In this document: positions 1-5,548 of the stretch, piece after piece | Numbering within the stretch: the stretch's first letter is position 1 | Layout: each line of letters starts with the position of its first letter | Source: Armatimonadota bacterium | GTDB lineage: Bacteria; Armatimonadota; Chthonomonadetes; Chthonomonadales; Chthonomonadaceae | Direction of reading: 5' to 3' | DNA length: 5,548 nucleotides | Assembly (NCBI GenBank): GCA_026392135.1 | Contig: JAPLCR010000451.1 | Span: forward strand, 1 to 5,548 | Notes under the pieces: generated by a model | What the model was told of the DNA's origin: nothing | The model's input: only the letters and a program-made list of their open reading frames with translations | Database searches by the model: none | Made by a program: the position numbers and the translations under genes

Positions 1-2337
1 TATAACAACCAGCTGACCTCTCTCCCTGAGAGTTTGGGGAACCTCGCGAACCTGAGAGATTTCAGAGTAGAATCAAATCCGCTTGCGGATTTCCCGCCCG
101 AAATAGTCTCATTAGGTAGTAATGCTATCCTTAAATACCTAAAAGGGCTTGATACCAAAGTTCCGCACTGGGCTTCTAAAGCACTCCTTGTAGGGCAGGG
201 CGGCGTGGGTAAGACGAACCTCTTGCGGCGGCTCAAAGGAGAGCCGTTTAACGAAAGCGAGGAGACCACGCATGGAGTTGCTATTCGAGAGTTGGAGATG
301 ACGCACCCCGAACGTCCGGATGTAGTGATGACGCTAAACGTGTGGGACTTCGCGGGGCAGGAGATAAATCACGCTACCCACCAGTTTTTCCTTTCCAATC
401 GCTCCCTCTATCTGCTGGTTTGGAATGCGCGGCACGGCTACGAACAGGGTAGGCTCTACTACTGGCTAGAGAACATCCGCTCTAGGGCAGGAGGCGAAGT
501 TCCGATTCTTATTGTCGCCACCCACACCGACCATCGGAACGCCGAACTTCCCTACGATGCGATACTCAGAGACTTCCCACAGGTAAAAGGCTACTGTGAG
601 GTGAGCAATCGGACAGAGGAGGGTTTCGACACACTGCGTGAGAAGATTCAGCAGTTGAGCGCGGCACTTCCGCTTATGGGGCACTTCCTACCCAGCAAGT
701 GGGCACTGGCGATGGAGGCGGTGCGAAGCCTACCAATTGAGCGTAAGTGGATGCCCCATGCGGAGTTCACAGCACTGCTGAGCAGACACGATATGGTGGG
801 CGACAACGCGGTATGGCTCACCCGCTATATGCACGATTTGGGAGACATCCTCCACTTCCACGACAACCCCGAACTCAACGACATCGTGATACTCAAACCG
901 CAGTGGGTAACGCAACATATCGCCTACGTTTTGAAAAGCGAGGATGTAAAAAAGAGAGAGGGGCTATTCACACGGGAGGAGATGCGAAAGATATGGAGCG
1001 ACCTAGACTCCACCCTTCACGAGCGTTTTTTGCACATGATGGAGCAGTTCGACCTCTCCTACCGCATTCCCGAAGACCCAGAGAACAGGTCTCTGATAGT
1101 GGAGTGCGTGTCATGGGACGAACCGGAGTTTCAAGCACTATGGGAGGCGAAAAAGATGGAGAGCCACTGCCACGAGGTCGCCATTCGCTACCAGCTAAGC
1201 TCCCTGCCTGCCGGCATCCCGACATGGGCGATAGCCCGCTCCCATCGCTTCACTCAGCATCTGCACTGGCGGTTGGGGGCACTCTTCGGAGATACGCGGC
1301 ATGAGCCAAAACACCTCGCCCTACTCCAAGCCTCTCCTGCAAACCGCTCTGTCAGCCTTACTGCACGGGGCGCGTTGCCCTACAACTACTTCGCGCTCTT
1401 GCGAGACGGGCTAGAGTTGACACTCGACAGGTTTAGAGGGCTAGGTATCACGCGCTACATCCCCTGCCGCTGTCAGCCGAACTGCCCGCAAGAGTATAAT
1501 CTGGAAGAGATACAGCGCTATGCAGAGAACGGGATAGCGACTACGCGCTGTGGCACGAGCCTTAAAGAGGTGAGGGTTGTGGAGCTCCTCTTCGGCTTGA
1601 ACATTCTCACTGAACTGGAGGGACTAACTTCCAAAGTAGACACCATAGTCAGCACCGTTGCACAGATTGCCGATAAGGTAGAGGACGTACTTACTGTTCA
1701 AGAGAGCTTTGCCGCGCTCATCCAACGCGAGTTCCTCAAACTGTACGAGCAGGAGCAGAGGCTGCAGGAGTCGGAGTGCCCCAACGTCTTTCTACTGAAC
1801 GAAAAAAAGGCGGAGGGACTATGGCAAAAGATGAAGCGTTTTGCAGTTCGCCCCATAGAGCTACACCTCTGTTGCCAGTATCCGGGCGATTGGCATCCTA
1901 CCAAAGAGGGTGGGGTATACACCCTACCGCAGGGGCAGGAGTGGGTGCAGAATCTCGCCCCATGGGTGCGGAACACACTCAAAATTCTGAAGTACATCTC
2001 ACTCGTCAACCCAACACTAAAAGAGTTTCATAAAGAGTGGTCGGATAAGTATGGGAACTATCTAGACTTTATGGAGAAGTGGGTCAAAGAGGCGAAGGAT
2101 TTCAAAATCCCCGATAGATTCGATCCTCGTGAGATAGGTTCAAGTGAGCAGTACTGGAAGGAGCGCGGTGTAAAGAGCCTACCGCCGCAGGTAGAGGGCG
2201 CGGATTTGCGTCAGCTTCGCGCCCTACTAGAACAACTCGACCCTCCAAGGAGGTGGGGCGGCTTAGTGAAAGTCCACACTCCCGAAGGGCACTATCTATG
2301 GTTATGTGAAGACCATGCAGAGGAGTTCAAGAGGTAG
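1..2337 (+). CDS. LRR-ROCO (Roc-COR) GTPase, 5'-partial
   Basis: This is the C-terminal part of a large multidomain signalling GTPase of the ROCO family. The frame is open from base 1, and the first codons (YNNQLTSLPES) are leucine-rich repeat, so the TTG at 34 is not the real start. Counting residue 1 at base 34, the LRR ends near residue 30. The Roc domain (about 48-215) shows P-loop GQGGVGKT (54-61), a switch I T-H-G (79-81), DFAGQE (105-110) and THTD (163-166), which replaces NKxD as is usual in Roc. COR follows (about 218-470) with its typical LGDILHFHDNP and VILKPQWVT strings. After it come Cys478, Cys480, Cys484 and Cys506, a likely coiled coil (about 525-580) and a C-terminal module (about 581-767) with PGDWH (617-621) and a closing WLCEDH. 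By family knowledge Roc-COR is a nucleotide-dependent dimerising switch and LRRs bind a ligand; the protein is probably cytoplasmic. The ligand and output are unknown. The GTPase motifs look intact, and the family call is very secure. Confidence 0.95.
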   Translation, partial: YNNQLTSLPESLGNLANLRDFRVESNPLADFPPEIVSLGSNAILKYLKGLDTKVPHWASKALLVGQGGVGKTNLLRRLKGEPFNESEETTHGVAIRELEMTHPERPDVVMTLNVWDFAGQEINHATHQFFLSNRSLYLLVWNARHGYEQGRLYYWLENIRSRAGGEVPILIVATHTDHRNAELPYDAILRDFPQVKGYCEVSNRTEEGFDTLREKIQQLSAALPLMGHFLPSKWALAMEAVRSLPIERKWMPHAEFTALLSRHDMVGDNAVWLTRYMHDLGDILHFHDNPELNDIVILKPQWVTQHIAYVLKSEDVKKREGLFTREEMRKIWSDLDSTLHERFLHMMEQFDLSYRIPEDPENRSLIVECVSWDEPEFQALWEAKKMESHCHEVAIRYQLSSLPAGIPTWAIARSHRFTQHLHWRLGALFGDTRHEPKHLALLQASPANRSVSLTARGALPYNYFALLRDGLELTLDRFRGLGITRYIPCRCQPNCPQEYNLEEIQRYAENGIATTRCGTSLKEVRVVELLFGLNILTELEGLTSKVDTIVSTVAQIADKVEDVLTVQESFAALIQREFLKLYEQEQRLQESECPNVFLLNEKKAEGLWQKMKRFAVRPIELHLCCQYPGDWHPTKEGGVYTLPQGQEWVQNLAPWVRNTLKILKYISLVNPTLKEFHKEWSDKYGNYLDFMEKWVKEAKDFKIPDRFDPREIGSSEQYWKERGVKSLPPQVEGADLRQLRALLEQLDPPRRWGGLVKVHTPEGHYLWLCEDHAEEFKR

Positions 2338-2358
2338 GCTTACTATACCTCTCTTGAA
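2326..2358. terminator. Imperfect inverted repeat between converging genes, possible terminator
   Basis: TTCAAGAGGTA (2326-2336) can pair with TACCTCTCTTGAA (2346-2358). This gives 11 base pairs with a two-base bulge and a 9-base loop. The left arm contains most of the ROCO stop codon and the right arm lies in the 30-base gap before the end of the converging SDR gene. Neither strand has a T-run after the stem, so it is not a classical intrinsic terminator. It could act as a bidirectional 3'-end hairpin or be chance. Confidence 0.4.
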
Positions 2359-2367
2359 GCGGAAGGG

Positions 2368-2991
2368 CTAATCGCGCCATGAGCGTTTTGGAGACCAGCC
2401 CAGCACGTTTTTAATGCCGGAGCAGTCTACAAGCGTGCGGTAAGGATTGTCACGGAACCACTCTTCCATTGGTGTACGGTGCGGAATATCTGCCCAACAA
2501 CGCTCCATTCGAGTAACCGCCATAGGGCGCAGACTAACAATCTCCATACCCCAGCGTCTCGCGAAAGTTTTGCAGGTCTCTTCGCCTAAATGCTTACCCA
2601 GCTGATAGGGTGTCATGGGGTGGCGCGGATAGTCGTCGTCTACGGGAAAGTAGACCGGCGCATGGTGTCCGCCCACATAGCCAAGTGCCTGAATACTCGA
2701 AAAGTGGACGACCCGCTTAATTCCCTCATGAAGCGCAGAAAACAGAATGTTCCATGTGCCTTGTGCGTTGCTTTCAACCACCTCTAACTCGCGTCCGGGA
2801 GCGTCACCGGGTATCGCCCCTGCGTGAACAATCGCGTTGCACCCCTCTACCGCCTTCCGCACCTGCTCAAAGCTGCGAAGGTCATCGCCCTCTTGAATGT
2901 CGAAGGGGCGAGTCTCATGCCCTTCTGCTGTCAGGCGTGCGATGGTAGCCTTACCTATCACCCCTGAACTTCCCGTTACCAGTATCCTCAT
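2368..2991 (-). CDS. Short extended-SDR, NAD-dependent epimerase/dehydratase family
   Basis: This is a Rossmann-fold oxidoreductase or epimerase of the extended short-chain dehydrogenase/reductase group. The N-terminus has TGSSGVIG (6-13), the nucleotide-binding GxxGxxG. Asp31 at the end of the second strand suggests NAD rather than NADP. Ser98/Ser99 and Y129-x3-K133 match the catalytic Ser-Tyr-Lys set. The protein closes with LGWSPKRSWRD, typical of the end of this family. At 207 residues it is well short of the usual 260-330. The region between LRPMAV (154-159) and the closing motif is compressed, and the usual VDVRDVA-type segment and much of the substrate-binding part are absent. There is no frameshift or internal stop. 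The ATG is supported by AAGGA six bases upstream. It lies 11 bases after the DapA-like gene, so co-expression is likely. Some resemblance to uronate dehydrogenase is visible, but the substrate is not determinable. It could be a compact enzyme or a decayed one. Confidence 0.88.
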   Translation of the reverse strand: MRILVTGSSGVIGKATIARLTAEGHETRPFDIQEGDDLRSFEQVRKAVEGCNAIVHAGAIPGDAPGRELEVVESNAQGTWNILFSALHEGIKRVVHFSSIQALGYVGGHHAPVYFPVDDDYPRHPMTPYQLGKHLGEETCKTFARRWGMEIVSLRPMAVTRMERCWADIPHRTPMEEWFRDNPYRTLVDCSGIKNVLGWSPKRSWRD

Positions 2992-2997
2992 TGTTTT

Positions 2998-3002
2998 TCC
3001 TT
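2998..3002 (-). promoter_or_regulatory. Shine-Dalgarno site for the short SDR gene
   Basis: AAGGA on the minus strand lies six bases before the ATG at 2991. It starts directly after the stop codon region of the upstream DapA-like gene (TAGAAGGA), so ribosomes ending there could reinitiate. It supports the ATG as the start of the short protein. Confidence 0.75.
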
Positions 3003-3899
3003 CTAAAGTTGCGCTTGAAGCCGTTCGTAAAGCCTATCAATTTCAGCGAGAGCGGGCGGGTCTAGGGTAAAGCCTACAGGCTCTCGCACGAGTCGGTTCT
3101 TGAAAACCCCGCGTTTGTAGAGCAGATACTTCTCTATGGCGAGATACCCATCGAGGCTGTGAACCATCGCCAGAATCGCGCCGATAAGCGGAGATATCGC
3201 GTAGATTTTGTCGTCGTCACCACGCTCTAGCGCCCGCCAAAGGGCTACAATCGCGTCTATTAAGTCGGTTCCCGGCATGGTTCCGGTGATACCGCGCCGA
3301 TAGTTCTCCGCAAGCATGGTTCCACCTGAACCCTCGAAAATTTTCGCTTCGCCGTTTGTAGCGGCGTTCAGTGCCGAAATGACGGGACCCACCGGGGGAG
3401 CTTCCGGCTTGAAGTAGACGCGCGCTCCGAACTCTAGGCGCAGGCGCGTTTGGAACTCCGCCGACATGGGTTTCCCAACATACGAGGAGGCATCTTGCAC
3501 GACGAGGGGGATAGTAGTCGCTCCTAAGATGGCGGCGTAGTAGCCGCGCAGTGCCTCCTCGCCCAGCGAAACAGAGAGCGGGGGTATCGCCATGAGGGCA
3601 CTTGCGCCTGACGACTCCGCTTGACGCGCAAATTGCGCCGCAGAGACGTTGCTCTCCGCGCCTACGCTCATGGTGAAACTGCCTCTGTCGGCGTTACGCT
3701 TACCGAGATATTCGGCGACGGCGAAGCGTTCGTTCTGCGTGAGGCGGAGGGTTTCGGAGGCGAGGGCAAAGACGATTCCATCCGCTCCCATCTCGTAGGC
3801 GAAATCTGCCTCTTCACCGAGCGTGTCGTAGTCTATGCTGTAGTCGTCATGGTAGGGCGTGTGTAGGACGGGTAGTACGCCCCTGAGTTCTTGCGGCAC
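3003..3899 (-). CDS. DapA/N-acetylneuraminate lyase superfamily aldolase or dehydratase, divergent
   Basis: This is a class I (Schiff-base) TIM-barrel lyase of the dihydrodipicolinate synthase/NAL superfamily, and its 298 residues are normal length. The N-terminus (RGVLPVLHTPYHDD) is typical. Lys164 in VYFKPEAP is the expected Schiff-base lysine. The glycine-rich EGSGG (189-193) and RRGITGTMPG (201-210) match later strands of the barrel. Two sites differ from true DapA. The GTTGE pyruvate-binding loop reads LAS-E (about 46-49), and the catalytic Tyr of the YNxPxRTG motif aligns with Gln135 in VVQDASSYVG. These changes argue against lysine biosynthesis and for another 2-oxo-acid lyase or dehydratase, for example in sugar-acid breakdown. 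The substrate is not known. No signal peptide is seen, so it is cytoplasmic. The GTG start has AAGGAG seven bases upstream. It follows the M16 gene by 45 bases and precedes the SDR by 11, so it pairs most naturally with the SDR. Confidence 0.92.
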   Translation of the reverse strand: MPQELRGVLPVLHTPYHDDYSIDYDTLGEEADFAYEMGADGIVFALASETLRLTQNERFAVAEYLGKRNADRGSFTMSVGAESNVSAAQFARQAESSGASALMAIPPLSVSLGEEALRGYYAAILGATTIPLVVQDASSYVGKPMSAEFQTRLRLEFGARVYFKPEAPPVGPVISALNAATNGEAKIFEGSGGTMLAENYRRGITGTMPGTDLIDAIVALWRALERGDDDKIYAISPLIGAILAMVHSLDGYLAIEKYLLYKRGVFKNRLVREPVGFTLDPPALAEIDRLYERLQAQL

Positions 3900-3906
3900 A
3901 GCTTGG

Positions 3907-3912
3907 CTCCTT
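3907..3912 (-). promoter_or_regulatory. Shine-Dalgarno site that sets the GTG start of the DapA-like gene
   Basis: AAGGAG on the minus strand lies seven bases before GTG (3899). It supports GTG as the start, in agreement with the family N-terminus that begins a few residues before RGVLPVL. The 45-base gap upstream carries no convincing terminator hairpin, so read-through from the M16 gene is likely. I see no clear promoter in it. Confidence 0.75.
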
Positions 3913-3944
3913 TTTGTTTCTGTCTGGCAATACGACCTCCCCCC

Positions 3945-5321
3945 CTACTTCCCTACGCTGTCTACAGATTTCACCTCGAACGCGCCAAACTCCTTCAACT
4001 GCGCGTTCACTTTGCTTGCAGGGGCGACAAGTATTATGCTGAGGCTGTCGGGATGGAAGTAGCTTTTGGCGATGCGGTTGACTTCTGCGAGAGTGACCGC
4101 CTGTATCTTTTGGATGTAGTTTTGCAGGAAGTCTTTGGGAAGTCCATAGAGTTCGATTTGTGAGAGCTGCCCCGCCAATGCTTGAGGCGTTTGGGCACTG
4201 ATGGCGAACTGCCCTGCGAGAAAACCTTTTACTTTACGTAGCTCCGTATCGGTAAAGCCTTTTAGCACCGTCTGTTTTAGAACCTCACGTACCGCTTTGA
4301 TGAGGGCATTGGTCGTTTCGATTTTGGTGAAGGTGGAGACTCCGAAGGTTCCGCCTAGCAGGGATTTCGAGAACGAGCTTCCAATCCCATAGGTTAGGGA
4401 GCGATTAATGCGAATCTCTTCGACGAGTCGGGAGGTGAAGCCTCCGCCCAGAATGGTGTTTGCGACCTCTGCGGCATAGTAGTCAGGGCTTCCTACGGAG
4501 ATGGCGGGGCGAATGAGGCGCAACTGGGTTTGAGTGCTGTCGGGCTTGTCTACAAGTATCTGCCTTTTGGCGCCGATGTTCCATTTGGGAGCCTCGCGGG
4601 AGGCACTTGTTCCTTGCCAGTCACCGAAGCGGGCGCGGAGTTTGGCAGTAAGGTCGGCGGCTTTGAAATCGCCCGTCACAATGACAATCATGCTGGCGGG
4701 GTTGATGTTTGTGCGATAGTAGGCTAGAACATCGTCTCGCTTGAGTTGAGAGAGAGAGGCTATTCCGGGCGATTTTCCGTAGGGGTGTCCCGCATAGATA
4801 GTGGAGTTGGTAACGAGGCTCGCAACGGCGCGGGGGTTTTCGCTGATGCCTTTGAGTTCGTTGATGGACTGTAGCCGCTCTCGCTCTAGCTCGCTTTCGG
4901 GAAAGTTGGAGTTACGCATTACGTCCGCTAGGAGGTCTAGCCCTGCATCTATGTCTTTGGAAAGCACGTCGAGGGAGACGGTGAAGCTATCGTTGCTGAC
5001 GCTTGCGCCGAGCGAACCGCCCAAGAACTCAATCTCTTCAGATATCTGCACAGCGTTTCGTTTTTCGGTACCGCGCCGCAGGAGGGTGGCAGTCAACTCC
5101 GCGACTCCTTCCTTATCGGAAGGTTCGTTCACCTTGCCACCGGGAAAGATAATGCGAAGGGTGATGGCGGGGACACGCGGATACTCCATGAGTACGAGGC
5201 GTGAACCGTTCGGCTCTTGGCTGCGCTTAACGGGAGGCGTGTTTATCTTTTGCGCGGAGGAGGGGGAGGCTACTAAAGCGATAAGCCCGATAAGTGCCAT
5301 GATGGATAGGTGTTTTTTCAC
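3945..5321 (-). CDS. Secreted M16 (pitrilysin/insulinase-like) peptidase homologue, non-catalytic R/Y subunit
   Basis: This is an M16 family protein of 458 residues, the usual size of a two-domain bacterial M16 subunit. It begins with a signal peptide: MKKH, a hydrophobic stretch (about 7-18) and a probable cleavage after SSA at residue 23. There is no lipobox cysteine, so a periplasmic or exported soluble protein is expected. In the first M16 domain the zinc motif HXXEH is replaced by E75-L-T-A78-T79 in GVAELTATLLRRGT, so zinc hydrolysis is not expected from this chain. The second domain keeps the substrate-binding pair Arg304 and Tyr311 (EIRINRSLTY), with the seven-residue spacing found in insulysin. 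Known bacterial M16 heterodimers, such as the Sphingomonas SPH2681/SPH2682 pair, divide the zinc site and the R/Y pair between two chains. The adjacent upstream M16 gene overlaps this one by four bases and is the likely partner. GTG is preferred over ATG at codon 8 because it gives the charged signal-peptide start and a strong Shine-Dalgarno site. Confidence 0.94.
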   Translation of the reverse strand: MKKHLSIMALIGLIALVASPSSAQKINTPPVKRSQEPNGSRLVLMEYPRVPAITLRIIFPGGKVNEPSDKEGVAELTATLLRRGTEKRNAVQISEEIEFLGGSLGASVSNDSFTVSLDVLSKDIDAGLDLLADVMRNSNFPESELERERLQSINELKGISENPRAVASLVTNSTIYAGHPYGKSPGIASLSQLKRDDVLAYYRTNINPASMIVIVTGDFKAADLTAKLRARFGDWQGTSASREAPKWNIGAKRQILVDKPDSTQTQLRLIRPAISVGSPDYYAAEVANTILGGGFTSRLVEEIRINRSLTYGIGSSFSKSLLGGTFGVSTFTKIETTNALIKAVREVLKQTVLKGFTDTELRKVKGFLAGQFAISAQTPQALAGQLSQIELYGLPKDFLQNYIQKIQAVTLAEVNRIAKSYFHPDSLSIILVAPASKVNAQLKEFGAFEVKSVDSVGK

Positions 5322-5548
5322 TTCTGCTCTCCTCCTTGCGCCGCGTTCTCCGGCTTCAATACAATGACGGTGCGTGTTTTCTCAGTAAAATACTTTTTTG
5401 CTACACGCAAAACATCGGCGGTGGTCACTTTGTCGTAACGTGGAAGCTGGTCGTAGAGGTGTTTCCACCCTCCCCAGTGGGCTTCGTGTTTGGCGAGTAG
5501 ACCTGCTCGCCCCATATTGGTGGCAAAGCGCCCTATTAATCCTTTTAG
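5318..5548 (-). CDS. M16 peptidase C-terminal fragment, 5' part beyond window
   Basis: The last 76 codons of a gene that enters from the right edge. The frame is open back to base 5548, upstream of the internal ATG at 5515, so that ATG is not the start. The residues LKGLIGRFATNMGRAGLLA, then LPRYDKVTTADVLRVAKKYF and TRTVIVLKPE, match the C-terminal end of M16 peptidases: a helix, then the vTxxDVxrVAkkYf helix and a final strand. The zinc site would lie outside the window, so catalytic status cannot be seen. Because the next gene lacks HXXEH, this chain is probably the catalytic member of a pair. Its TGA stop overlaps the next GTG start, and its last codons encode the ribosome binding site of that gene. 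A single M16 gene of any subfamily remains possible. Confidence 0.85.
   Translation of the reverse strand, partial: LKGLIGRFATNMGRAGLLAKHEAHWGGWKHLYDQLPRYDKVTTADVLRVAKKYFTEKTRTVIVLKPENAAQGGEQK
5331..5337 (-). promoter_or_regulatory. Strong Shine-Dalgarno site with GTGA stop/start overlap
   Basis: AAGGAGG on the minus strand lies nine bases before the GTG (5319-5321) of the second M16 gene, inside the last codons of the first one (encoding QGGEQK). The first gene ends with TGA at 5318-5320, giving a GTGA overlap. This arrangement favours translational coupling and near-equal production of two partner subunits, and it decides the GTG start. Confidence 0.82.

Noticed and set aside
747..1304. 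Open frame of 185 codons on the + strand inside the ROCO gene
   Set aside because: It overlaps the COR-coding region in another frame, its product is low-complexity and rich in Arg, Pro and His, and the ROCO frame is continuous and recognisable across the same bases.
1698..2009. Minus-strand frame opposite the ROCO C-terminus
   Set aside because: It is Ser/Cys-rich, has no supporting ribosome binding site that I can see, and lies wholly against a well-supported gene.
3939..3945. Run of seven G on the minus strand at the stop codon of the second M16 gene
   Set aside because: It could suggest phase-variable slippage, but it begins at the last base of the stop codon and continues into the gap. 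A length change would not shift the reading frame before the stop, and it is too far from the next start to act as its ribosome binding site.
4801..5367. Open frame of 188 codons on the + strand opposite the M16 gene
   Set aside because: Its product is Ser/Arg-rich with no family features, and the minus strand encodes a clear M16 protein with a signal peptide and domain motifs in this stretch.
1..5548. Search for a defence island, CRISPR array, phage or transposon genes
   Set aside because: No direct-repeat arrays, terminal repeats, transposase, integrase or nuclease motifs are visible. The ROCO protein alone does not establish a defence role.

Overview
The window comes from a bacterium with moderate GC content. 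It is almost fully coding, with five genes and no gap longer than about 45 bases. Shine-Dalgarno sites are clear and two of the five starts are GTG. The mix of genes is an LRR-ROCO signalling GTPase, a secreted paired M16 peptidase, and a divergent DapA-like aldolase next to an extended SDR. It fits lineages such as Armatimonadota, Planctomycetota, Chloroflexota or Cyanobacteria. That placement is inference from gene content; there is no marker gene here.

Left part (1-2337, + strand): the 3' portion of a large ROCO protein. The end of a leucine-rich repeat array is followed by a Roc GTPase domain, a COR domain, a cysteine-containing segment, a predicted coiled coil and a distinctive C-terminal module. 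The true start lies upstream of the window. The ROCO stop codon sits in an imperfect inverted repeat at the junction with the next, converging gene.

Right part (2368-5548, all - strand): four closely spaced genes that look like one transcription unit. In transcription order these are the C-terminal end of an M16 peptidase (cut by the window edge), a second M16 protein with a signal peptide and a lost HXXEH zinc site, a DapA-superfamily lyase with non-canonical active-site residues, and an unusually short NAD-dependent epimerase/dehydratase-type SDR. The two M16 genes overlap by 4 bases (GTGA), which suggests translational coupling and a catalytic/non-catalytic heterodimer in the cell envelope. 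The lyase and SDR are 11 bases apart and may act together on a sugar acid or similar oxo-acid, but the substrate cannot be read from sequence.

I see no CRISPR array, tRNA, rRNA, insertion sequence or phage gene. The most unusual points are the ROCO C-terminal module, the short SDR, the altered active site of the DapA-like protein, and the M16 pair. None of these is proof of a new system.
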